A stretch of DNA of 5,006 bases, from assembly GCA_041746415.1 (NCBI GenBank), contig JBGTHB010000082.1, forward strand, positions 1 through 5,006, read 5' to 3'. Positions 1 to 5,006 of this stretch are shown in pieces. The stretch's first letter is position 1. Each line of letters opens with the position of its first letter. Source of the DNA: JBGTHB01 sp041746415. GTDB lineage: Bacteria > Pseudomonadota > Gammaproteobacteria > Coxiellales > Coxiellaceae. The notes under the pieces were generated by a model. That model saw nothing but the letters and a program-made list of their open reading frames with translations. It did no database searches and was not told the DNA's origin. Position numbers and translations under genes: made by a program.

Positions 1-558
1 CAATTATATTGTGGTGTGAGTTCCCATCTTGTTGATAGTGAAGCACTTAACGCGGGCGGATTGTTTCCGGTGATTGAACCTTTGTTAGGACGTGAAAAAC
101 GTTTGGTGGGATTAGGTGGCCCAAATGACAATGGGCAATTATTAAAAATGAGTAAGTCACTTAATAACGCCATTTTATTAAGTGATGATGCCGACACCGT
201 GCGTAAAAAAGTGATGAGCATTTATACCGATCCAAAACGATTGCGTGCCACGGATCCCGGCACGGTTGAAAATAATCCCATGTGGTTATTTCACGATGTA
301 TTTAATAGCGATAAAAGGTGGGTTGAAAATGCCAAGCAGCGTTATCGTCAAGGCACGATTGGTGATGTCGAATGCAAAAAAGTATTAGTCGACGTGTTAA
401 TCGAACTGCTTAAACCAATGCAAGCGCGCTATCAACAATTGCAAAAAGATCCGGGACACATTTTGGCGGTGCTTAAAGCCGGTAGTGAAAAAGCCAATGC
501 GGTGGTGGCAGAAACGCTGTGTTTAGCTAAAGAAAAAGTGGCGCAAATTTATAGTTAG
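1..558 (+). CDS. trpS: Tryptophanyl-tRNA synthetase, C-terminal part (5' end outside window)
   Basis: This class I aminoacyl-tRNA synthetase charges tRNA-Trp with tryptophan in the cytoplasm. The frame is open from base 1 (residues QLYCGV...), so the gene begins upstream and the GTG at 16 is an internal valine, not a start. The diagnostic KMSKS ATP-binding loop is at 145-159, followed by SLNNAI, the family stretch with VRKKVMSIYTDP, the segment ATDPGTVENNP, and the late RYRQGTIGDVECKK helix that precedes the C-terminal helices. The linker before KMSKS (roughly 70-144, with RLVGLGGPNDNGQ) is longer than in the short E. coli-type enzyme, as in one common bacterial TrpRS subtype. The HIGH-like motif and most of the Rossmann fold lie outside the window. 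The gene ends with TAG at 556-558, and the next gene is convergent. Identity is secure; completeness upstream cannot be judged. Confidence 0.95.
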   Translation, partial: QLYCGVSSHLVDSEALNAGGLFPVIEPLLGREKRLVGLGGPNDNGQLLKMSKSLNNAILLSDDADTVRKKVMSIYTDPKRLRATDPGTVENNPMWLFHDVFNSDKRWVENAKQRYRQGTIGDVECKKVLVDVLIELLKPMQARYQQLQKDPGHILAVLKAGSEKANAVVAETLCLAKEKVAQIYS

Positions 559-586
559 TTTTCTTTGCCGTCACAAGTTCGTTTTT

Positions 587-741
587 CGTCGTTGCGAGTC
601 CGCGACGCAATCCACACAAACTGCAGTGTCAATGAGATTGCCGCGCTCGATGACTCGCTCGCAACGACAGCGGTGTTGTTGTGCCGCTGTTTCGTCGTTA
701 CATTCCGTTTTCCGTCGTTGCGAGTCCTCGAAGCAATCCAC
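587..741. repeat. Array of three REP-like palindromic elements (+,-,+)
   Basis: Three related units follow trpS. Unit 1 (587-615) and unit 3 (713-741) are in plus orientation, both beginning CGTCGTTGCGAGTC and ending GCAATCCAC. Unit 2 (634-668) is inverted, beginning GAGATTGC and ending CTCGCAACGAC. The 11-base core GTCGTTGCGAG at 588-598 and 714-724 is the exact reverse complement of 658-668, and the outer GCAATC at 607-612 and 733-738 is the reverse complement of 636-641. Unit 2 can therefore pair with either neighbour. Each unit is also an imperfect palindrome by itself, for example TTGCG/CGCAA in unit 1. Elements of the form 'GTCATTGCGAG...GCAATCCA' are, from memory, common dispersed intergenic repeats in several bacterial groups. 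Position just after a stop codon, between convergent genes, fits REP/BIME behaviour. Function is inferred only. Confidence 0.8.
663..699. other. Potential stem-loop inside the repeat array
   Basis: The sequence AACGACAGCGG (663-673) is complementary to CCGCTG plus GTCGTT (684-699), with an unpaired TTTC bulge at 690-693 and a 10-base loop. It overlaps the end of repeat unit 2 and uses a partial fourth core (CGTCGTT at 693-699). It could contribute to ending the trpS transcript, but no T-run follows the stem on either strand, so it is not called a Rho-independent terminator. It also competes for bases with the pairing between repeat units. Confidence 0.4.
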
Positions 742-782
742 TCGTCAGCACAAATGTAAAAAATGAAATGCAGTTATTAGCT

Positions 783-809
783 TGTTGGGTTGCGCGTTGT
801 TCAACTTAC
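783..809. repeat. Possible degenerate copy of a second dispersed repeat
   Basis: The stretch TGTTGGGTTGCGCGTTG continuing to TTCAACTTAC resembles the widespread intergenic repeat of the form TGTTGGGTT...AACCCAACCTAC, which is usually an inverted repeat. Here only the outer GTTG (784-787) and CAAC (802-805) still pair cleanly, and the inner positions need G-T wobbles. The resemblance is from memory. It may be an eroded copy or chance. It lies between the REP-like array and the 3' end of the minus-strand gene. Confidence 0.3.
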
Positions 810-831
810 TTATTAAATTTGAATTTATATT

Positions 832-1278
832 TTATGGCAACTCATTAGCATCTGAAGGGTATTGTTTAGGCGAAACTTCGCACTCAAATGAACCATGTGT
901 GTAAGGATTGCCTTTAAAGTTGATTGTAATACTTGCTTTCAACTGATTCGCTTTTAGTGTTGTTTGACACGGATCATTGATAACGGTTCTGTTAGCAATG
1001 TTGATTTTATCAAGCTGTATTGTAACCGGAGAATTTTTAGGTATTTGGTTAACGTCGATATATTGTTTTTGTTTTGATTGAAGATTGTTTATGTCACCTT
1101 GGCCAAAAATAATTTTCCCGTAATAAAATTTATAATGAACGTTAATGGGATAACCATGCGTATCCGTGTTTAAAATAAGTTCTGGTTCCTTAACAAGTTT
1201 AGCTGCAGTGTTGTGCGCATTTGCAAATGAGCTCAAACAAATGACGCCCAAAATCAGTATAAGTGTCTTTTGTAACAT
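832..1278 (-). CDS. Predicted exported small protein of unknown function
   Basis: I do not recognise a family for this 148-residue protein. Residues 1-21 form a clear Sec signal peptide: a lysine at 4, hydrophobic core LILILGVICL, and a SSFANA cleavage site with an A-x-A motif before HNT. The Cys at 14 is not in a good lipobox, so a soluble periplasmic or secreted product is favoured over a lipoprotein. The mature part, about 127 residues, is polar, looks beta-rich (short alternating stretches such as VTIQLDKINI and SITINF), has no further membrane segment, and carries two cysteines, C104 and C133, that could form a disulfide. The ATG at 1278 is chosen because AGAGGG (minus strand, 1293 to 1288) lies 9 bases before it; an in-frame TTG at 1287 would abut that site. 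The gene follows ahcY on the same strand after 72 bp with no obvious terminator, so it may be read from the metK-ahcY transcript, but no functional link is evident. Confidence 0.75.
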   Translation of the reverse strand: MLQKTLILILGVICLSSFANAHNTAAKLVKEPELILNTDTHGYPINVHYKFYYGKIIFGQGDINNLQSKQKQYIDVNQIPKNSPVTIQLDKINIANRTVINDPCQTTLKANQLKASITINFKGNPYTHGSFECEVSPKQYPSDANELP

Positions 1279-1287
1279 CTTGATCAA

Positions 1288-1293
1288 CCCTCT
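1288..1293 (-). promoter_or_regulatory. Shine-Dalgarno site of the exported protein gene
   Basis: AGAGGG on the minus strand, 9 bases before the ATG at 1278. It directly touches the upstream TTG at 1287, which argues that the TTG is not the start and shortens the protein by three residues. Confidence 0.6.
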
Positions 1294-1350
1294 AACTTAT
1301 CAGTACCACCTCAAAGGGTGACAGCTTACGCATTAGCATTCATATACTGG

Positions 1351-2658
1351 CTAATAACGATAATAATCGGGTTTAAATGGCCCGGTTTGGGGCACGCCCA
1401 ATTCTTTTGCTTGTTTTTCAGTGAGCACAGTTAATTTGGCGCCGACGCGGTCTAAATGTAAACGTGCAACTTCTTCATCTAATATTTTTGGCAATACATA
1501 CACTTGGTTTTGGTATTGCGCGTTGTTTTTCCATAATTCAATTTGCGCTAACACTTGATTGGAAAATGAATTCGACATAACAAAACTGGGGTGGCCGGTG
1601 GCACAACCTAAATTAACTAAGCGTCCACGCGCTAACACAATAATGCGTTTACCATCTGGAAAAATAACGTGATCCACTTGGGGCTTGATGTTTTCCCAGG
1701 TGAGTTTTGTTAATGCCGCAATATCAATTTCCGTATCAAAATGGCCAATATTGCAAACGATGGCTTGGTTACGCATACGCGCCATGTGCGCATACGTAAT
1801 GACGGTGTCACAGCCCGTTGCTGTCACAAAGATATCAGCTTTGTCAGCGACGTCATCCATTGTCACCACACGATAACCTTCCATTGCCGCTTGCAAGGCG
1901 CAAATGGGATCAATTTCTGTTACCCACACTGTTGCACCTAAGCCACGCAATGATTGCGCGCAACCTTTGCCTACGTCGCCGTAACCACAGACCACAGCAA
2001 TTTTGCCGGCAATCATGACATCCGTCGCCCGTTTAATAGCATCAATTAATGATTCGCGGCAGCCGTATAAATTATCGAATTTTGATTTGGTAACGGAATC
2101 GTTCACGTTTATGGCTGGCATTTTAAGTGTGCCCTGCTTTGCCATTTCATATAAACGATGCACACCAGTGGTGGTTTCTTCTGACACGCCACGAATTTTT
2201 TTGAGTAATTCAGGATGTTTGTTGTGCACTTCAAGTGTTAAATCACCGCCATCATCTAATAATAAATTGGGTTCCCAGCCATTCGGGCCGCTTAATGTTT
2301 TTTCAATACATTGCCAATATTCCGCTTCTGTTTCACCCTTCCAAGCAAACACGGGTATGCCTGCTTCGGCCATAGCAGCGGCCGCGTGATCTTGAGTGGA
2401 ATAAATGTTGCAAGATGACCAACGTACTTCGGCACCTAATGCGCACAATGTTTCAATTAATACCGCCGTTTGAATCGTCATATGTAAACAGCCTGCAATG
2501 CGCGCGCCTTTTAATGGTTGTTCTGCGGCGTATTTTTTGCGAATTGCCATTAAGCCTGGCATTTCTGTTTCCGCAATAGCAATTTCTTTGCGGCCAAAAG
2601 CAGCCAGTTTGATATCGGCAATTTGGTGATCTTGGTGTGTCATTGTTGTGGTTTCCAT
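1351..2658 (-). CDS. ahcY: S-adenosylhomocysteine hydrolase (adenosylhomocysteinase)
   Basis: This NAD-dependent cytoplasmic enzyme reversibly splits S-adenosylhomocysteine into homocysteine and adenosine, relieving product inhibition of methyltransferases. The 435-residue protein is full length for the compact form, close to the 432-residue human enzyme. Visible landmarks are HMTIQTAVLIETL (59-71), SSCNIYSTQDHAA (81-93), LDDGGDLT (134-141), SEETTTGVHRLY (159-170), NVNDSVTKSKFDN (184-196), the NAD-binding GYGDVGKG (225-232), NIGHFD (303-308), HPSFVMSNSFSNQ (356-368) and the C-terminal KPDYYRY. By alignment with the human enzyme the catalytic residues D136, E161, K191, D195 and H306 are all present, as are K429 and Y433 of the C-terminal tail that closes over the partner subunit's NAD. 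The start METTTM is supported by AAAGAG (2670 to 2665) six bases upstream; a second ATG at 2643 is a weaker alternative. It lies 17 bp after metK, almost certainly in one operon. Confidence 0.97.
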   Translation of the reverse strand: METTTMTHQDHQIADIKLAAFGRKEIAIAETEMPGLMAIRKKYAAEQPLKGARIAGCLHMTIQTAVLIETLCALGAEVRWSSCNIYSTQDHAAAAMAEAGIPVFAWKGETEAEYWQCIEKTLSGPNGWEPNLLLDDGGDLTLEVHNKHPELLKKIRGVSEETTTGVHRLYEMAKQGTLKMPAINVNDSVTKSKFDNLYGCRESLIDAIKRATDVMIAGKIAVVCGYGDVGKGCAQSLRGLGATVWVTEIDPICALQAAMEGYRVVTMDDVADKADIFVTATGCDTVITYAHMARMRNQAIVCNIGHFDTEIDIAALTKLTWENIKPQVDHVIFPDGKRIIVLARGRLVNLGCATGHPSFVMSNSFSNQVLAQIELWKNNAQYQNQVYVLPKILDEEVARLHLDRVGAKLTVLTEKQAKELGVPQTGPFKPDYYRY

Positions 2659-2664
2659 TTGTTG

Positions 2665-2670
2665 CTCTTT
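2665..2670 (-). promoter_or_regulatory. Shine-Dalgarno site of ahcY in the metK-ahcY gap
   Basis: AAAGAG on the minus strand, six bases before the ahcY ATG at 2658, within the 17-bp gap after the metK stop. The gap has no room for a separate promoter or terminator, which supports co-transcription with metK. Confidence 0.5.
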
Positions 2671-2675
2671 AAAAG

Positions 2676-3836
2676 TTATTTGGCATCGTGTTGTAGTTTT
2701 TCAGCTTTATCGGTGCGTTCCCAGGTAAAACCTGCTTTAGGATCACGTCCAAAATGCCCATAGGTGGCTGTTTGACGATAAATAGGTTGTAGCAAATCCA
2801 ATTCGCGAATAATACCGCCCGGTGTTAAGTCAAAGTGAGTGCGGATTAAGTTAATTAATTTTTCATGGGCAATTTTGCCGGTACCAAATGTTTCAACATT
2901 AATTGAAATCGGTTCAGCAATGCCAATGGCATAAGAAAGTTGCACCTCACAACGCGTCGCTAATTTTGCGGCGACAATATTTTTAGCCACATAGCGTGCG
3001 GCATAAGCGGCGGAACGATCCACTTTTGAGGGGTCTTTACCGGAAAAACAACCCCCACCATGACGTGCCATACCACCATACGTATCCACAATAATTTTGC
3101 GTCCGGTTAATCCGCAATCGCCGACGGGGCCACCAATAACAAAGCGTCCTGTCGGATTAATATAATAGTGGGTATTTTTATGCAGCCATTCTTTTGGCAA
3201 AGTCGGCTTAATGATTTCTTCCATGACGGCTTCGGTCAATGTTTTTTGATCGACGCTGGGATCGTGTTGGGTTGATAACACCACAGTTTCTATAGCAACC
3301 GGTTTGCCGTTTTCATAGCGCAGAGTGAGTTGTGATTTAGCGTCAGGGCGTAGCCACGGTAATTTTTTTTGTTTACGCATTGCTGCTTGGCGCTGCATTA
3401 AGCGATGGGCGTAAGTGATGGGTGCCGGCATTAACACATCGGTTTCATCGCTGGCGTAACCAAACATCAGGCCTTGATCACCTGCACCGAGCGTCTTGTC
3501 TTCACGCTGATCAACACCACGCGCAATGTCATCCGATTGTTTGCCAATGGCCGTCAGCACCGCACAGGTTTCACTGTCAAACCCCAGCCGCAAGTCATCA
3601 TAGCCAATGTCGTGAATAATATGGCGCGCAATTTGCTCCATGTCGGCCCAGGCCTCAGTGGTGATTTCACCAGCAATAAAAACTAGGCCATTTTTAACTA
3701 ACGTTTCACAGGCGACGCGTGCGCGTTTGTCTTTTTCAAGCAGTGCGTCGAGAATGCCGTCAGATATTTGATCCGCTATTTTATCGGGGTGTCCTTCGGA
3801 TACCGATTCTGAAGTAAAAATCATGGGTTCGTTCAT
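2676..3836 (-). CDS. metK: S-adenosylmethionine synthetase (methionine adenosyltransferase)
   Basis: MetK makes S-adenosylmethionine from ATP and methionine in the cytoplasm, normally as a tetramer using Mg and K ions. The protein has 386 residues from the chosen ATG (numbers below), close to the usual 380-400. Landmarks are FTSESVSEGHPDKIADQISD (7-26, with the GHPDK phosphate/Mg loop), IGKQSDDI (97-104, mobile loop), GAGDQGLMFGYA (117-128), NPTGRFVIGGPVGDCGLTGRK (227-247), the glycine-rich GGGCFSGKDPSKVDRSAAY (260-278), SYAIG and YGHFGRD near the end. The fourth position of the glycine-rich motif is Cys (C263, codon TGT); Ala is usual. The mobile loop reads SDDI where E. coli has SPDI. ATG 3836 is preferred because GAGG (3848 to 3845) lies 8 bases upstream; the adjacent TTG at 3839 would add one residue. 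It is the first gene of the metK-ahcY unit. Confidence 0.97.
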   Translation of the reverse strand: MNEPMIFTSESVSEGHPDKIADQISDGILDALLEKDKRARVACETLVKNGLVFIAGEITTEAWADMEQIARHIIHDIGYDDLRLGFDSETCAVLTAIGKQSDDIARGVDQREDKTLGAGDQGLMFGYASDETDVLMPAPITYAHRLMQRQAAMRKQKKLPWLRPDAKSQLTLRYENGKPVAIETVVLSTQHDPSVDQKTLTEAVMEEIIKPTLPKEWLHKNTHYYINPTGRFVIGGPVGDCGLTGRKIIVDTYGGMARHGGGCFSGKDPSKVDRSAAYAARYVAKNIVAAKLATRCEVQLSYAIGIAEPISINVETFGTGKIAHEKLINLIRTHFDLTPGGIIRELDLLQPIYRQTATYGHFGRDPKAGFTWERTDKAEKLQHDAK

Positions 3837-3844
3837 CAAGAGGG

Positions 3845-3848
3845 CCTC
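3845..3848 (-). promoter_or_regulatory. Shine-Dalgarno site of metK
   Basis: GAGG on the minus strand, 8 bases before the ATG at 3836 and only 5 before the TTG at 3839, so it favours the ATG. Its last two bases belong to the GGCCCTC stretch that can pair with an upstream GAGGGCC (see findings). Confidence 0.55.
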
Positions 3849-3863
3849 GTCGTAAAAAGCATA

Positions 3864-3893
3864 ATACTAGCAGAATTTATTACAGCTTGGCGA
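3864..3893 (-). promoter_or_regulatory. Candidate promoter of metK-ahcY
   Basis: On the minus strand a possible -35, TCGCCA (3893 to 3888, four of six matches to consensus), is followed after 18 bases by TAGTAT (3869 to 3864, four of six matches), preceded by TGC as in an extended -10. An overlapping TATTAT (3866 to 3861) is an alternative -10 but lacks a good -35. Transcription would start near 3857, giving a leader of only about 20 bases. This is by eye and weak. Confidence 0.3.
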
Positions 3894-3976
3894 TGCAGCT
3901 ACACTCAGTCCGTCCTGCGCCAGAGCTGGCCCTCATAATATTGACACCTGCTTTGGGCTATGCGAGCATCCAGTCC

Positions 3977-4858
3977 GTGAAAGTTAGCATAATAATAAGA
4001 ACATACAATGAACAGCAATACCTTTCTGAACTTTTGGAAGTTATACATCAGCAGCAATTATTGCCTCCTGTAAGTGAGCTAGAAGTAGTTATTGTGGATT
4101 CAGGCTCTACCGATAATACCCTTAACATTGCTAAGCAATGGGGCTGCATCATCTCGCATATTGCGCAGGCTGAGTTTACCTTTGGCCGTTCGCTCAATCT
4201 TGGTTGCAAAGTCAGTAGTGGTGAAGTGCTTGTGTTTGTTTCTGGTCACTGTATTCCAACAAATAACAATTGGCTAATTAATCTATTAAAACCACTTAAC
4301 CAAAGCATTGTGTATACTTATGGCAAGCAAATTGGTAGAGATAAAACCAAATTTAGTGAAGAACAATATTTTAAGAGACGGTTTAAGGACCAGCCGCTTA
4401 TTCCTCAAAATGATATTTATTGTAACAACGCTAACTCAGCGTTGTTAAAAAATATATGGCTGGACTTTCCATTTAAAGACTGCCTCACTGGATTAGAGGA
4501 TATCGATTTATCCAAGCGTTTAATTGATGCAAATTACCAGATTGGGTATTGCAGTGAAGCATGTGTTTACCATATTCATGATGAATCATGGCAAAAAATA
4601 AAAAGACGCTATGAACGTGAAGCCTTAGCATTAAAAACAATTATCCCTGGAACCACTCTCAGTCTATTTGACACAATTAAATATTTTTTCTCGAGTATTT
4701 TCAATGATATGAAACAGGCAATAAAAGAAAAAATATTTTTAGAAAAATTTAGTGAGATTGTACAGTTTCGTTTTATGCAATATTACGGGACATATATGGG
4801 GAACCACACACACAAGGTGGTTACAAGCCAGACTAAAAGGAAGTTCTTCTACCCATGA
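3977..4858 (+). CDS. Family 2 (GT-A fold) glycosyltransferase
   Basis: This protein probably transfers a sugar from a nucleotide-activated donor onto a growing surface glycan at the cytoplasmic face. From GTG 3977 it has 293 residues. The GT2 domain starts at once with VKVSIIIRTYNE (1-12), then VVIVDSGSTDNT (37-48, nucleotide binding), FTFGRSLNLGC (67-77) and VFVSGHCIP (86-94), which occupies the place of the usual DxD metal site; SxH versions are known in rhamnosyltransferase-like GT2 members. Next come CNNANSAL (149-156) and GLEDIDLSKRL (172-182, the acceptor-side ED motif), then HIHDES (199-204) and a helical, lysine-rich tail without clear membrane segments. The GTG is chosen because the fold begins there, although no strong ribosome-binding site precedes it. 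Longer starts at ATG 3893 or TTG 3887 would add 28-30 residues with no GT2 counterpart. Codon use (ATA ATA ATA AGA ACA at 3989-4003) and AT-richness differ from metK and ahcY. Donor and acceptor sugars cannot be told. Confidence 0.88.
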   Translation: MKVSIIIRTYNEQQYLSELLEVIHQQQLLPPVSELEVVIVDSGSTDNTLNIAKQWGCIISHIAQAEFTFGRSLNLGCKVSSGEVLVFVSGHCIPTNNNWLINLLKPLNQSIVYTYGKQIGRDKTKFSEEQYFKRRFKDQPLIPQNDIYCNNANSALLKNIWLDFPFKDCLTGLEDIDLSKRLIDANYQIGYCSEACVYHIHDESWQKIKRRYEREALALKTIIPGTTLSLFDTIKYFFSSIFNDMKQAIKEKIFLEKFSEIVQFRFMQYYGTYMGNHTHKVVTSQTKRKFFYP

Positions 4859-5006
4859 TTAATAACCGTATCATAGCAATTGTACCCATAAAATCTCATA
4901 GCGAACGGGTTCCGAACAAAAATTATAAATTGATTGCAGGTAAACCACTCTATCATTGGATATTCGATACATTAAGCAATTTATCATTTATAGATAAGAT
5001 AATCGT
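4855..5006 (+). CDS. CMP-sugar (acylneuraminate-type) cytidylyltransferase, N-terminal part
   Basis: The first 50 residues of a protein that runs off the window. The start MINNRIIAIVPIKSHSERVP continues with NKNYKLIAGKPLYHW. This matches the N-terminal nucleotide-binding loop of the acylneuraminate cytidylyltransferase family (NeuA, PseF, LegF and relatives), which activate nonulosonic acids with CTP to CMP-sugars. The P-x-K-S-x-S-x-R-V-P-x-K-N segment (residues 11-23) is the CTP-binding loop; family members more often have ARGGSKG-x-PNKN. KdsB, the Kdo enzyme, normally has RLPGKPL directly in the loop, so it fits less well. The ATG overlaps the stop of the preceding glycosyltransferase as ATGA (4855-4858), so the two are co-transcribed and probably translationally coupled. 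A purine-rich AAAAGGAAG (4835-4843) upstream can serve as ribosome-binding site with rather long spacing. The exact sugar is unknown because the C-terminal part is missing. Confidence 0.85.
   Translation, partial: MINNRIIAIVPIKSHSERVPNKNYKLIAGKPLYHWIFDTLSNLSFIDKII

Larger units (their letters stand above)
3837..3976. other. Divergent intergenic region between metK and the glycan genes
   Basis: These 140 bp separate divergent genes and should hold promoters for both. The metK-proximal half is AT-rich, while about 3890-3930 is locally GC-richer. On the plus strand a perfect TTGACA stands at 3941-3946, but no good -10 follows at 16-18 bases. A near-palindrome GCCAGAGCTGGC lies at 3919-3930. No known SAM- or SAH-binding riboswitch could be recognised on the minus strand. 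An open plus-strand frame from TTG 3887 or ATG 3893 runs into the glycosyltransferase but does not look like part of its fold. Confidence 0.5.

Noticed and set aside
587..741. CRISPR-like array
   Set aside because: Only three units, in mixed orientation, with unequal gaps and imperfect copies, and no cas genes. REP-like elements fit better.
565..759. Open plus-strand frame of 64 codons across the repeat array
   Set aside because: It has a TTG start without a ribosome-binding site. Its repeated peptide (SLRVRDAIH, SLRVLEAIH) is only the translation of two direct repeat units.
814..827. TAAATT/AATTTA inverted repeat as a bidirectional terminator between trpS and the exported protein gene
   Set aside because: It is only AT pairs with a two-base loop, too weak to call.
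1307..1320. Small hairpin CACC...GGTG after ahcY as a terminator
   Set aside because: The stem is only four base pairs with no T-run on the minus strand.
2003..2389. 128-codon open frame antisense to ahcY
   Set aside because: It lies wholly inside the strongly conserved ahcY coding sequence, shows no domain, and is explained by that gene's codon bias. Shorter plus-strand frames within 1685-2018 and 3422-3686 are rejected for the same reason.
3941..3969. Promoter for the glycan genes based on the perfect TTGACA at 3941
   Set aside because: At 17 bases spacing the -10 would be GAGCAT, with only three matches to consensus, so a promoter is not called.
3906..3978. Direct repeat CAGTCCGT (3906-3913 and 3971-3978) as a target-site duplication around a 57-bp insertion
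   Set aside because: An 8-base repeat in a region this size is fairly likely by chance, and the enclosed segment has no terminal inverted repeats.
3840..3980. SAM or SAH riboswitch in front of metK
   Set aside because: No recognisable conserved core of any of these classes on the minus strand, and the likely leader is very short. A covariance-model scan would settle it.
4092..4277. 61-codon open frame in another plus frame inside the glycosyltransferase
   Set aside because: It is a shadow of a well-supported GT2 gene with all its motifs in the main frame.

Overview
The window looks like chromosomal DNA of a gammaproteobacterium of moderate to low GC. The TrpRS, SAH hydrolase and MetK sequences are of ordinary proteobacterial type, and the adjacent metK-ahcY order is, from memory, also found in Legionella and Coxiella. 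A Legionellales-like host is therefore a reasonable guess, but the sequence does not prove it. Use of S-adenosylhomocysteine hydrolase rather than the Pfs/LuxS route argues against an enteric bacterium.

Layout: (1) 1-558, plus strand: the 3' part of trpS (tryptophanyl-tRNA synthetase), cut by the window edge. (2) 559-831: a non-coding stretch with three copies of a REP-like palindromic element in +,-,+ orientation and a possible degenerate copy of a second dispersed-repeat type. (3) 832-1278, minus strand: a small predicted exported protein of unknown function. (4) 1351-2658 and 2676-3836, minus strand: ahcY and metK, 17 bp apart and transcribed metK to ahcY. (5) 3837-3976: a divergent intergenic region where the housekeeping block meets a different kind of DNA. 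(6) 3977-4858, plus strand: a family 2 glycosyltransferase, overlapping by 4 bp (ATGA) with (7) 4855-5006, the start of a CMP-sugar (acylneuraminate-type) cytidylyltransferase that runs off the window.

The metK-ahcY pair covers two steps of the activated-methyl cycle: MetK makes S-adenosylmethionine, methyltransferases convert it to S-adenosylhomocysteine, and AhcY removes that inhibitory product. The plus-strand pair on the right is visibly more AT-rich, is translationally coupled, and looks like the first genes of a surface-glycan cluster, possibly for a nonulosonic (sialic-like) acid. I see no defence system, CRISPR array, transposase or RNA gene. The points most worth a second look are the alternating repeat array, the possible masking of the metK ribosome-binding site, the Cys in a conserved MetK motif, and the glycan locus starting directly beside metK.
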